64,000 bases of DNA from Blautia sp. Marseille-P3087 (GCF_900120195.1 NZ_LT635539.1:3216661-3280660), one strand, 5' to 3'; positions 8,973 through 17,463 are shown, counted from the first letter of the stretch. Program-made: numbers and translations. Notes: generated by a model from the sequence alone, not told the origin.

Positions 8973-10241
8973 ATCGAACTGACAGGAATAATCTTAAAGG
9001 GCAGATATTGTATTGTTGACCAGATAGGAAGCGGCGGCGAAGGACGGATGTATCTGGCGCGAGATCTGGAACTGGGGATTTTTCGCGCTGTAAAAGAACT
9101 TCCGATTTCGAATCGGCGGGAGGCGGGACTTCTGCGTCTTCTGGAACATCCGGCACTGCCAAAGATGATCGACTATGCAGAGCGAGAAGAATTTTGCTAT
9201 ATCATTATGGAGTACATTCGAGGGAAATCTCTTGAAGATCTGTTAAAAACCGACAGGACATTTTCGCTGGAAGAAATTCTTAAGATCACAGATACTGTAT
9301 TAAAGGTATTGGACTATCTTCATTCAAGAAAACCGGCCGTTTTTTATGGAGATCTGAAGCCGGATAACCTGATGATGACATCGGCAGGTACGTTGTATCT
9401 GGTGGATTTTGGCAGTGCCACATTTGAATATCAACAGAGAAGCCATAAGCTGGAGTGTAAGGGGACGCGAGGTTTTGCAGCTCCGGAGCAGTATCATGGG
9501 GTGGTTGATCAGGCGAGTGATTTTTACTGTCTTGGTAAGACACTGGAGCGTTTGTGTGGAAGAGGAAAATGGATATATATTTTGCGATGCCCGTATTTCG
9601 GAAAGTTTATCTTTAAATGCTGTCGCCCGGAAGCAGGAAAGCGCTGGAAGAATGCGGCAGAAGCAAGCGAGTTTCTTAATAATATCCATCCTTTGAAGCT
9701 AAGGCTCCGTTCTGCTCTTGTGCCGCTGGCGGCGGCTGTTCTGATGCTGGCGGTTGTGGTAAGCAGCGGTGGCCGTATGCAGAAAACATTACCGGAACTT
9801 TCAAAGGTACTGACAGTGATTACGCAGGAATACTATGGATTTGCATATCAGTCAGGGAATCCCGTATTTCAGGCAAGGGTGTACGCGCAGGCTGAAGCGA
9901 GACTTCAGAGATTATTAAAGCAATACCATACTCCAAAAGAAGAGATTCGGATTCTTGAATTACTGGCATACAACGGGGAGCTGGCGGATCATGCTGACCG
10001 TGCGGAATTGTATTATCGTCAGCTGCTGACATATGAGCCGGAGTATGAAAGAGGATATCTGGAATATGGAAGGTTCCTGTGCAGGCAGGCACGATATCAG
10101 GAAAGCCGTGCTGTTTACCGGCAATGGCAGAATAACATTTCAGAAAAAAGTGCACAAAAGGAAGGGGCGTATTCTGATGAGTGGAAAAAATGGAAAAAAG
10201 AAATTCTTCCTGTTATTGGCAGGAATACTTCTGGTTCTTAA
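8973..10241 (+). CDS. Membrane Ser/Thr protein kinase with an extracytoplasmic TPR-like region; non-AUG start
   Basis: A kinase of about 422 residues. The glycine-rich loop GSGGEG (codons from 9027) lies upstream of the first in-frame ATG (9048), so that ATG cannot be the real start. The frame is open from 8952 and has no ATG, GTG or TTG before 9048. GGGAGGAG (8957-8964) sits 8 bases before an ATC codon at 8973, the best initiation site, giving Met-Glu-Leu-Thr-Gly. Catalytic motifs are present: YGDLKPDN (catalytic Asp127), DFG (Asp145) and an APE-like FAAPEQY. A TM helix at about 249-268 is followed by about 150 residues with TPR-like helices outside the cell. The next gene starts inside its 3' end. 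Confidence 0.8.
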   Translation: MELTGIILKGRYCIVDQIGSGGEGRMYLARDLELGIFRAVKELPISNRREAGLLRLLEHPALPKMIDYAEREEFCYIIMEYIRGKSLEDLLKTDRTFSLEEILKITDTVLKVLDYLHSRKPAVFYGDLKPDNLMMTSAGTLYLVDFGSATFEYQQRSHKLECKGTRGFAAPEQYHGVVDQASDFYCLGKTLERLCGRGKWIYILRCPYFGKFIFKCCRPEAGKRWKNAAEASEFLNNIHPLKLRLRSALVPLAAAVLMLAVVVSSGGRMQKTLPELSKVLTVITQEYYGFAYQSGNPVFQARVYAQAEARLQRLLKQYHTPKEEIRILELLAYNGELADHADRAELYYRQLLTYEPEYERGYLEYGRFLCRQARYQESRAVYRQWQNNISEKSAQKEGAYSDEWKKWKKEILPVIGRNTSGS

Positions 10242-11067
10242 CAGCATAAGTTCCGGCGTGTATGCGATGGAACTTGGTGGATTTGATGTGACGACAGGTG
10301 TCGATGATGTGAATGACTGGTCAGACTGGGATGAAGATGGGACAGATGGAGTATCCGAGAATGAATCAGCGGGCAGTGTGGACAGTGTAAGCGGGGATAC
10401 TTATGGAGAAACAGAGAATACAGTATGGGAAGAATCATCTGATCGGGAAACTGAAAGCAGACAGGAAGAGCCGGCCGGAACGGAGAACCGGGCAAATGCA
10501 GGAAATACAGAAGTGATGAATCAGGCAGATACAGGTGGCGGTGTAAAGTCAGATCAGATACAGGCAGGAAATTTAGATTCGATGAATACGGACGGATATA
10601 GACAGACATATACCGGAAGCGCAGAAATTAATAATCAGGAGATAACAGAAGTACCGACTGATACACCGGTGCCCATGCCATCTCCGACGATAACACCCAC
10701 AGCTATACCGTCACCTGTGCCTACTGAAGTGTCGGAATCCGAAGTCGATAAAGTGACCGAGTTTCATGAAGAATATCGGATTCCGCCCGCGGAATGTCTG
10801 AAAAAGATGAAGCTGTTTTACTGGAAGGAAACTGTGCGGGGAAGAGAGAAAATGGAAATTAAGCTGAATCACAGAGTGGTGGCTGCTGTCGCATCTCTCC
10901 GAATCAATGGTCAGGAAATATCATGGACGACGGATTGGGGAAATATATGTATTGATCAGCTGCAGGAAGACAAAGAAAATCAGATAGAGCTGACAGCGAT
11001 GGTTCCGGCAGATTTATCGTGGACGGAAATCAAAAAGAATGCTATACTGTCGTATAATGTTTTTTGA
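10177..11067 (+). CDS. Secreted acidic protein with Pro/Thr-rich linker, function unknown
   Basis: A 296-residue product with a signal peptide (KKKFFLLLAGILLVL, cleavage after about Ala34). An acidic Glu/Asp/Thr-rich stretch is followed by a Pro/Thr linker (TDTPVPMPSPTITPT) and a C-terminal domain of about 110 residues (from about 190) with no recognised family. The ATG at 10177 follows AAGGAAGGGG. An in-frame ATG at 10033 would bury the signal peptide. It overlaps the kinase gene by 65 bases, so the two are almost certainly co-expressed. It may be an external partner of the kinase ectodomain; that is inference. Confidence 0.7.
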   Translation: MSGKNGKKKFFLLLAGILLVLNSISSGVYAMELGGFDVTTGVDDVNDWSDWDEDGTDGVSENESAGSVDSVSGDTYGETENTVWEESSDRETESRQEEPAGTENRANAGNTEVMNQADTGGGVKSDQIQAGNLDSMNTDGYRQTYTGSAEINNQEITEVPTDTPVPMPSPTITPTAIPSPVPTEVSESEVDKVTEFHEEYRIPPAECLKKMKLFYWKETVRGREKMEIKLNHRVVAAVASLRINGQEISWTTDWGNICIDQLQEDKENQIELTAMVPADLSWTEIKKNAILSYNVF

Positions 11068-11116
11068 TATACATAAGAAAACAGTTGGATTTTTGGATAC
11101 AAAAATTGGAGGAACC

Positions 11117-11764
11117 ATGTATAAAGCGATTTTATTTGATCTGGACGGGACACTGACGGAATCCGGGGAAGGAATTACAAAATGCGTGCAGTATGCACTG
11201 GAAAAACTCGGAAAACCGGAAGAGGATCTGAAGAAACTGGAAGTATTTATCGGACCGCCGCTTAAAGAACAGTTTATGAAATATGCAGGACTGGATGAAG
11301 AAACTGCAGTGAAGGCAGTGGAATATTACCGTGAACGTTATTCAAATGTGGGGATATTTGAGAATAAACCATATCCGGGTGTGGAGAATATGCTTCAGGA
11401 ACTAAAACGCAAGAAATATATTCTGGCAGTTGCATCATCAAAACCGGAATATTATGTGAAACAGATACTGGATCATTTTTATCTGACAGAATATTTTGAT
11501 GAGATTGTCGGAAGCGAGATGAATGGTGCCAGAAGCAATAAAACAGAAGTTATTGAAGAGGCACTGGAGCGCATCGGAATGAAAAAGCATCGGGAGCAGG
11601 TGGTCATGGTCGGAGACAAAGAGCATGATGTGCTTGGCGCACGAGAAGCAGGACTGGATTGTGTGGCAGTTTCCTATGGATATGGGACACAGGAGGAACT
11701 TAAAGAGGCAGCTCCGTTACAGATAGTAGCTTCTGCTGATGAAGTACTGGATTTTTTCGACTGA
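11117..11764 (+). CDS. HAD-family hydrolase, phosphoglycolate phosphatase-like
   Basis: A 215-residue HAD phosphatase. Motif I is FDLDGT (nucleophile Asp8, acid/base Asp10), motif II is ASSKP near residue 110, and motif IV is VGDKEHDV near residue 172. The cap domain is of the small helical (Gph/PpaX) type. The ATG at 11117 follows GGAGGA. A longer in-frame start at 11039 overlaps the previous gene and has no ribosome site. The substrate is not predictable. The stop codon overlaps a CTG that may start the next gene. Confidence 0.85.
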   Translation: MYKAILFDLDGTLTESGEGITKCVQYALEKLGKPEEDLKKLEVFIGPPLKEQFMKYAGLDEETAVKAVEYYRERYSNVGIFENKPYPGVENMLQELKRKKYILAVASSKPEYYVKQILDHFYLTEYFDEIVGSEMNGARSNKTEVIEEALERIGMKKHREQVVMVGDKEHDVLGAREAGLDCVAVSYGYGTQEELKEAAPLQIVASADEVLDFFD

Positions 11765-11856
11765 GCCCCCGACGCAGGCAGTCATATAGCAGACAGATCT
11801 GGCGTATAGCTTATCCCTGCGGGATTCATTTCCTGATTTCGCAGATTATCGGATAT

Positions 11857-12591
11857 ATGGCTCTCTGGCTGATTACACGCTCCGGCGGGGGAATGGAAAT
11901 ATATTATAAACAGGTGGTACTGCTTACCGGTCTGACAGGAATACTTTCTATAATTCCGTGTCTCTGGTTTTACAGCAGGGACCGCATAGCAAGGAAACAT
12001 GGAGGACTTGTTCTGCCGCAGAAACCCTGGAAACTTGATCTGCCGGAAATAATCCTGTTTTTGGGAATGGGGGCAGCTTTTTCACAGTATGCAAATATGT
12101 TTGTCGGAATGCTGCAGTCTGTATTGAATTATAAGGAATATCAGGAGACGATGGATCAGATGACTGCTGGAAAGAGTATGTGGTTTTTGATCATATGTAT
12201 GGGTGTTATAGCGCCTCTGGCAGAGGAAATCGTATTTCGCTGGCTGATTTATCTGCGGCTCAGAGACTACGTGAGAATGGGAGCTGCTATGGTAATTTCA
12301 GGTCTTATCTTTGGGATTTATCACGGAAATCTGGTGCAGGCGGTTTATGCAGGTATTCTCGGAATGATCTTTGCGTATTTTCTGGAAATCAGCGGTTGTC
12401 TGTGGGGCAGCGTACTATTGCATATGGGAGCAAATATCTGGTCACTTGTATCTCCGGATCTTGTGAGCTGGATGCTGCAGAAAAATCCAATGTACATTCT
12501 GATCATGCTGTTTGCACTGATACTCATTTTGGTTTATGGGATTCCCTATTTTCAGGCAAGGGCGAAAGGACGGACAAAAAGGGTTTTGTAA
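11857..12591 (+). CDS. CPBP-family intramembrane metalloprotease; true start probably upstream on CTG 11761
   Basis: A 244-residue multi-pass membrane protein with the three CPBP (Abi, Rce1-like) motifs: EEIVFRW (EExxxR), FGIYHGN (FxxxH) and LLHMGAN (HxxxN), which form the zinc site inside the membrane. From the first ATG (11857) the protein begins in the middle of TM1. The same frame is open back to 11743 and reads WRIAYPCGIHFLISQIIGY before that ATG, which looks like normal family N-terminus. The only plausible upstream codon is CTG 11761, which overlaps the HAD stop (CTGA). The substrate is unknown. Confidence 0.82.
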   Translation: MALWLITRSGGGMEIYYKQVVLLTGLTGILSIIPCLWFYSRDRIARKHGGLVLPQKPWKLDLPEIILFLGMGAAFSQYANMFVGMLQSVLNYKEYQETMDQMTAGKSMWFLIICMGVIAPLAEEIVFRWLIYLRLRDYVRMGAAMVISGLIFGIYHGNLVQAVYAGILGMIFAYFLEISGCLWGSVLLHMGANIWSLVSPDLVSWMLQKNPMYILIMLFALILILVYGIPYFQARAKGRTKRVL

Positions 12592-12650
12592 ATGCTTATA
12601 TAAAAGCTGAATTTTGTTTTGAAATAAAAATGAACAGAAATCTACAGAAG

Positions 12651-12690
12651 AAAAGCTTTCAGGTTAAAAGAAACCTGGGAGCTTTTTGCT
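12651..12690 (+). terminator. Rho-independent terminator after the CPBP gene
   Basis: AAAAGCTTTCAGGTT (12651-12665) pairs with AACCTGGGAGCTTTT (12672-12686), with the T-run inside the right arm. Confidence 0.8.
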
Positions 12691-12765
12691 TTACATAAAA
12701 GTACTTTGCAATATTTCTGAGTTTAGAATTATTTTATAATTATTTTATATTTATTTTATAGATGC

Positions 12766-12822
12766 TTGATTGCATAGTGGAGGAAAATATGATAGTCTAA
12801 GTGTACTAAAACAATTAATACA
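12766..12822 (+). promoter_or_regulatory. Promoter and inverted-repeat operator of the GntR/ABC operon
   Basis: TTGATT (12766) is 16 bases from TATGAT (12788-12793). A 21-bp inverted repeat, TGTACTAA-N5-TTAATACA (12802-12822), lies over the expected transcript start. YtrA-type GntR repressors bind such palindromes and repress their own operon, so this is the likely operator for the regulator encoded at 12865. Confidence 0.6.
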
Positions 12823-12864
12823 TTATACACACGCAAATCACATACAAAGTGGAAAGGAAGGGAA

Positions 12865-13236
12865 ATGATCATTTTGGATTATCAGGACAGGCGTCCGATT
12901 TATGAACAAATTACAGAGCGATTTCGAACGTTGATCTATCAGGGAGCATTGCCTGCCGGATCCAGACTTCCTTCTGTGCGTCAGCTTGCAATGGAACTGT
13001 CCATCAACCCCAATACGATTCAGAGAGCATATATGACGCTGGAGCAGGAGGGACTGATCTATCCTGTCAGGGGAAAAGGCAATTTTGTTGCGGAGACCAC
13101 ACGGATACAGGAAAAGAGCAGGGAAGATTTTCGAAAGGAATTTCTGGAATTGGTAAAAAAGGGAATACAGACGGGAATCACGGAAGAAGAGATGCTTTCG
13201 ATGGTTCGGAAGAACTGTGAGGAGGAACAGAGATGA
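12865..13236 (+). CDS. GntR-family transcriptional regulator, YtrA subfamily
   Basis: A 123-residue regulator made of an N-terminal winged-helix domain (residues about 10-75, with LPSVRQLAMELSINPNTIQRAY as helix-turn-helix) and a short helical C-terminal dimerisation tail. It lacks the large effector domain of other GntR proteins, which defines the YtrA group. YtrA regulators usually repress an adjacent ABC exporter and are relieved by cell-envelope antibiotics. Here the ABC ATPase and permease follow directly, and the ATPase start overlaps this stop (ATGA). Confidence 0.9.
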   Translation: MIILDYQDRRPIYEQITERFRTLIYQGALPAGSRLPSVRQLAMELSINPNTIQRAYMTLEQEGLIYPVRGKGNFVAETTRIQEKSREDFRKEFLELVKKGIQTGITEEEMLSMVRKNCEEEQR

Positions 13237-14135
13237 TTGAGATAAAGAAATGCAGTAAGTCTTTTGGGACGCTTAAGGCCGTCAGTAAACTTTCAATGGA
13301 TATCGGAGAGAGGGAAGTATTTGGGCTGGTTGGAAGCAATGGCGCAGGAAAGAGTACACTTCTTCGGATGGCAGCAGGGATACTGAGACCGGACGAAGGC
13401 GAGATAAGGATTGATGATATTTCTGTTTTCGATAATGAAGATGCGAAAAAGCAGATTTTTTATATTTCGGATGACTGCTATTTTCCTGCAAACTATACCG
13501 CAGCGGATATGGCTTCATTTTACCGTCTGTACTATCCGGGATTTGAACGTCAGCGTTTTTCGAAACTGATGCGTCAGTTTCAACTTGATGAAAGTCAGAA
13601 GGTCAGTAGTTTTTCAAAGGGAATGAAGAAACAGCTGATGACGCTGATTGGCATCTGTGCGGGGACAAAATATCTTCTCTGTGATGAGACATTTGACGGA
13701 CTGGATCCGTTGGTACGTCAGGGAGTAAAAAGTCTTTTTGCCGCTGAGATCATGAGCAGAGAATTTTCACCGGTTCTTGCGTCTCACAATTTAAGAGAAC
13801 TGGAAGATATCTGTGATCATGTGGGCCTTTTATATAAGGGAGGTATGCTTCTGAGTAGAAATCTGGAAGATATGAAATTCCATATTCACAAGATACAGTG
13901 TGTATTTACTGATAAGAAGCAGGAAGACGCACTGAAAAAAGAACTTGATGTGTTGAAAGTGGATCATCAGGGCTCACTTGTAATGATCACAGCACGAGGC
14001 ACAAGGACAGAGATCATGGCAAAAATTCAGGAAAAGAATCCACTTTTCTGTGAAGTGCTTCCACTGACTCTGGAAGAAATATTTATCAGTGAAACGGAGG
14101 TGGCTGGCTATGAAATCCAGAATATTTTCTTCTAA
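13233..14135 (+). CDS. ABC transporter ATP-binding protein (YtrB-like)
   Basis: A 300-residue ATPase. Walker A GSNGAGKST is near residue 35, the signature region reads SSFSKGMKKQ, and Walker B is LLCDETFDGLDP. The signature departs from LSGGQ (FSKGM), as often seen in this ABC-2-type subgroup. About 80 residues after the Walker B half form a C-terminal domain common to these ATPases. It is translationally coupled to the regulator and overlaps the permease gene by 26 bases, so the three genes form a tight operon. Confidence 0.92.
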   Translation: MIEIKKCSKSFGTLKAVSKLSMDIGEREVFGLVGSNGAGKSTLLRMAAGILRPDEGEIRIDDISVFDNEDAKKQIFYISDDCYFPANYTAADMASFYRLYYPGFERQRFSKLMRQFQLDESQKVSSFSKGMKKQLMTLIGICAGTKYLLCDETFDGLDPLVRQGVKSLFAAEIMSREFSPVLASHNLRELEDICDHVGLLYKGGMLLSRNLEDMKFHIHKIQCVFTDKKQEDALKKELDVLKVDHQGSLVMITARGTRTEIMAKIQEKNPLFCEVLPLTLEEIFISETEVAGYEIQNIFF

Positions 14136-16359
14136 ACATCTGAAAACAATATCCAAAGGACAAATCTGGATACCGGCATTTATTACACTTGGATTTCTGC
14201 TGGCATTTCCGGTGACTGGTATGGTAAAGCTGAGCTCCTGGAGGGATCTGCAATACTCAGATTTACAAATTCTGATTTTGTATAATAATTTGTGGAAAGA
14301 TGGTTTTGTGCTGTCGGGTCTGATCATTGCATCCATAGCGGCTTTCATAAACAGTGTGAACGGATTCATTTATCTGTATTCTGGTAAAAAAACAGATTTT
14401 TATCATGGACTTCCGATGAAAAGAGCAGAACTGTTTCTGGAAAGAGTAGTTTCAGGACTGGTATATTATCTGATGCCGTATATCATCACAGAGTTTCTGA
14501 TGATCTGTATTGGAGCAATGCGAGGATTTTTCAGTCTGAATATTATGGGGATGGCAGTCGGGATGCTTTTCCTGCATCTCCTTATCTACCTGGTGATCTA
14601 TTTCAGTATTGTGCTGGTAATCAGTGTGACGGGAAATATGCTGATGGGTATTCTGTGTCTGGGAGGTATGTACCTGTATGGGATTGTACTCAATTTGCTC
14701 CTTGTAGCCTATGGACAGTCATTTTGGCGTACCTTCTTCTCGGAATACCAGTATGGTGGCTTTAATACGCTTTTACATACGGCATCTCCGGGAACGCTGA
14801 TTCTCAGTATGGTCAGCGATTATGCGGAAGGAAAGACAGGAAAATTACTTGCAGCAGTCATTATTCTTGGTGTTATACTTGGAGTCCTGGCATGGATTGC
14901 ATATAAGAAAAGACCATCAGAAGCAGCAGGAAAATCTATGGTCTATACTTGGGTATCCATGGTAGTAAGATTTATGGTCGTGGTACCGGGCGGTCTTGCA
15001 GTTGGCTGGATATTCTATTCACCTACTACCGGAAAAGTCAGAATTCTCTGGTGGATTTTCGGAATGATTCTTGGAACAGTCGTAATACATGGTTTATTAG
15101 AAACGATATATCAGATGAGTTTCCAGGGCTTTTTTGCGAAAAAAATACAGCTGGTAATTGCAGGGGTACTTGTAGCAGTTTGTGCACTTTTTTTCCAGAA
15201 AGACCTGTTGCATTTTGATAGCTATATTCCAAAACAGGAAGACATTGTATCAGTTAATCTCAACATGATGTCTTTTGATCAGGACTATTATGAGAATGTC
15301 CAAAAGACAAAAGATGGAGACTATGAAATAACAGATGCAAATAACTGGGCAGAATCTGCTATGGCATTTATCGGTAAAAATGGTATAGGTGACCAGACTT
15401 ATAAAGCTCTTCAGGATATCGTTGCCGGCAATCCGAAAAGTGAGGCAATCGACGGAGATTATACATATTATACAAGCATAAAATACACACTTAAATCTGG
15501 AAAAGAAATCTACCGAAAATACTGGATAGAGCCGGAAAACTTAAGTGCTCTTGTAAAAGGATTATATGAGGAAGAAAATCTGAAAGAACAGAAATTCGGT
15601 TTTCTTGATCTTGATCAGAAATATCTGAAAAATATTGGACTGAATGATGCAAGTGGAAAGGGATTCAGTATCTTCCAGAATGATCCTGATAAAATAAAGC
15701 AACTCCTTGAAGCGATGAAGAAGGATGTCGATGCTGCAACAGCAGAAGATTTTATGCAAACACCTGAGGTAAAAATTGATTTTGCTTATCAGCTTCCTGG
15801 TAAACAGGATGTGAATAATATGATACCAGGAAATACTAAGGCAGATGTACAGTATGCAGAATGGATAGTTGGTATATATCCTTCATTTAAAAATACTCTT
15901 GCAATTCTTAAGGAAACAGGTTATCCTCTGACGGTAGAAGATCTGGATATTGAAAAGATCATGCTGAACTATTTTAATGATGAGGATGGACAGCAGGAAG
16001 ATGTGACCTATGAGAAGCCGGAAGAAATAAGAGCTTTAAAAGAGGCGTTGACCGTAAGATACAATGGATACGTTGACAAAGATTCAGAAATCTATCAGAA
16101 TATTTATGTATCAGTGTTTACAGATAAAGGCGAGGCTGTGAATACATATGGACTGAAGAAAGAAAAACTTCCTGATTTCGTAAAAGAAAAGATTACAGAG
16201 CTGGGAATCATACAGAGTAGTATGCAGGTGGATGCACCGGTGACAAAAGAAGAGACAGTGTATACAGATGATGAGGAAGATGTGGTAACACAGGCAATTA
16301 TTGGAGGGGCAGATGCACCTTCAGAAATATATCTGGATAGTACTGTTGAATCAGAATAA
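14110..16359 (+). CDS. ABC-2-type permease with large extracytoplasmic domain (DUF6449-like)
   Basis: A 749-residue membrane protein. The first 370 or so residues hold about eight TM helices. The remainder (about 370-749) is a soluble, extracytoplasmic domain ending in an acidic segment. This layout matches the DUF6449 proteins found beside YtrA regulators in Lachnospiraceae. The ATG at 14110 follows GGAGGTGG; a start at 14089 is in frame but lies before that site. It should be the membrane partner of the ATPase at 13233. The substrate is unknown; antimicrobial-peptide sensing or export is the usual guess for this operon type. Confidence 0.82.
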   Translation: MKSRIFSSKHLKTISKGQIWIPAFITLGFLLAFPVTGMVKLSSWRDLQYSDLQILILYNNLWKDGFVLSGLIIASIAAFINSVNGFIYLYSGKKTDFYHGLPMKRAELFLERVVSGLVYYLMPYIITEFLMICIGAMRGFFSLNIMGMAVGMLFLHLLIYLVIYFSIVLVISVTGNMLMGILCLGGMYLYGIVLNLLLVAYGQSFWRTFFSEYQYGGFNTLLHTASPGTLILSMVSDYAEGKTGKLLAAVIILGVILGVLAWIAYKKRPSEAAGKSMVYTWVSMVVRFMVVVPGGLAVGWIFYSPTTGKVRILWWIFGMILGTVVIHGLLETIYQMSFQGFFAKKIQLVIAGVLVAVCALFFQKDLLHFDSYIPKQEDIVSVNLNMMSFDQDYYENVQKTKDGDYEITDANNWAESAMAFIGKNGIGDQTYKALQDIVAGNPKSEAIDGDYTYYTSIKYTLKSGKEIYRKYWIEPENLSALVKGLYEEENLKEQKFGFLDLDQKYLKNIGLNDASGKGFSIFQNDPDKIKQLLEAMKKDVDAATAEDFMQTPEVKIDFAYQLPGKQDVNNMIPGNTKADVQYAEWIVGIYPSFKNTLAILKETGYPLTVEDLDIEKIMLNYFNDEDGQQEDVTYEKPEEIRALKEALTVRYNGYVDKDSEIYQNIYVSVFTDKGEAVNTYGLKKEKLPDFVKEKITELGIIQSSMQVDAPVTKEETVYTDDEEDVVTQAIIGGADAPSEIYLDSTVESE

Positions 16360-16368
16360 GGAGTATAT

Positions 16369-17142
16369 ATGGCAAAGGCAGTGAGGCTGGATAAGTTTCT
16401 CGCAGATGCGGGAAAGGGGACCAGAAGTGAAGTGAAAAAATTCATACAGAAAGGGCAGGTTCAGGTGAACGGTGTACCGGCGAAGAAACCGGAGATTAAA
16501 GTCGATCCGGAGAATGATGTGGTTGTGCTTTCAGGGGAAACGGTGTGTGCGGCACCGGAATTTGTCTATTATCTTCTGAACAAACCGGCCGGCTGCGTCA
16601 GTGCGACGGAGGACCGTAACGATCGGACAGTTATGGAATATGTTCCATCTGACCGCAAAGGGCTGTTTCCTGTAGGACGTCTGGACAAAGATACAGAAGG
16701 CTTACTTCTTATTACAGATGACGGGATGCTAGCACATGAGCTTCTTGCACCGGGAAAACATGTGGATAAAACATATTTTGTCCGCGTGGAGGGAAAGCTT
16801 ACGGTGGAAAACATCGAGAAACTGGAGAATGGTGTGGATATCGGAGAAGAGAAACTGACCATGCCAGCCAGAGCGGAGATCGTCGGTGGAAGCTGGGAAG
16901 GGGCCGGTGATTTGCAACCAGGTCGTGTGCGCATAGAAAATCTGCCGGAAGTGTATACAGAATTGCATCTGACAATTCACGAAGGCAAGTTTCATCAGGT
17001 CAAGAGGATGATGGCAGCAGTCGGAAAACCAGTCATCTACCTCAAGAGAATCTCCATGGGTCCGCTTACCCTCCCCGACAATCTCAAGAAGGGTGAGTGC
17101 CGTCCTCTGACTGAGAAAGAACTTTTACGGTTGAAGGGATAG
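16369..17142 (+). CDS. 16S/23S rRNA pseudouridine synthase, RsuA/RluB/RluE/RluF family
   Basis: A 257-residue RNA-modifying enzyme. An S4 RNA-binding domain (about 5-55, VRLDKFLADAG) is followed by the catalytic domain with GRLDKDTEG, whose Asp106 is the nucleophile, and by LLNKPAGCVSA. The EGKFHQVKRMM motif near residue 205 is typical of the RsuA group. Which uridine it modifies cannot be told from sequence. It starts 9 bases after the ABC permease gene with GGAG upstream, so it may be read from that operon too. Confidence 0.92.
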   Translation: MAKAVRLDKFLADAGKGTRSEVKKFIQKGQVQVNGVPAKKPEIKVDPENDVVVLSGETVCAAPEFVYYLLNKPAGCVSATEDRNDRTVMEYVPSDRKGLFPVGRLDKDTEGLLLITDDGMLAHELLAPGKHVDKTYFVRVEGKLTVENIEKLENGVDIGEEKLTMPARAEIVGGSWEGAGDLQPGRVRIENLPEVYTELHLTIHEGKFHQVKRMMAAVGKPVIYLKRISMGPLTLPDNLKKGECRPLTEKELLRLKG

Positions 17143-17198
17143 CGTTATCGCCACTAAATATGTTTGCTGTGTTTTTAATTGCATTTTGCCGGTATCAG

Positions 17199-17381
17199 TA
17201 TGATGTAGTTACAGTATTGTCGTAGCAGACATTTACAGAGCGCCTTTAGGTACTGACGAAATACAGCTGTTACGGAGACCCATTCTTGAAGGTTGTCCTG
17301 AAAGAATGCATGGTCGGAGTTACCGATTAGTTCGTCAGACCGTTGCTCTGGTCTGCGAGGCAATATGTGAACGGCATCGTG
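17199..17381 (+). ncRNA. ssrS: Probable 6S RNA (rod-shaped RNA with a central bubble)
   Basis: A series of nested perfect pairings folds this stretch into one long rod. From outside in: 17199-17205 with 17375-17381 (G-U included), 17208-17213 with 17366-17372, 17215-17220 with 17360-17365, 17225-17230 with 17351-17356, 17236-17241 with 17345-17350, 17249-17251 with 17339-17341, and 17253-17260 with 17331-17338. Then comes a bubble of about 16 and 15 bases, and an apical arm 17277-17287 with 17302-17315. Length (about 180 bases) and the single large central bubble match 6S RNA, which mimics an open promoter and holds sigma-A RNA polymerase. The strand is chosen because the terminator and promoter follow on +. 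The exact 5' end is uncertain. Confidence 0.65.
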
Positions 17382-17424
17382 CGTGAACATGGTAAAATCC
17401 AGCAAAAATATACCGAAAACTGCG

Positions 17425-17450
17425 AAAACCCTCTTTACACGGAGGGTTTT
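17425..17450 (+). terminator. Terminator hairpin whose loop holds the rpsB -35 box
   Basis: AAAACCCTC (17425-17433) pairs with GAGGGTTTT (17442-17450). The loop contains TTTACA (17434-17439), which is the -35 box of the next promoter. Confidence 0.65.
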
Positions 17451-17463
17451 CCTATGCTATACT
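17434..17463 (+). promoter_or_regulatory. Promoter of rpsB-tsf
   Basis: TTTACA (17434-17439), an 18-base spacer and TATACT (17458-17463). Transcription should begin near 17470, giving a leader of about 135 bases before rpsB. Confidence 0.75.

Noticed and set aside
9048-9050. ATG 9048 as the kinase start
   Set aside because: It would remove the glycine-rich ATP-binding loop.
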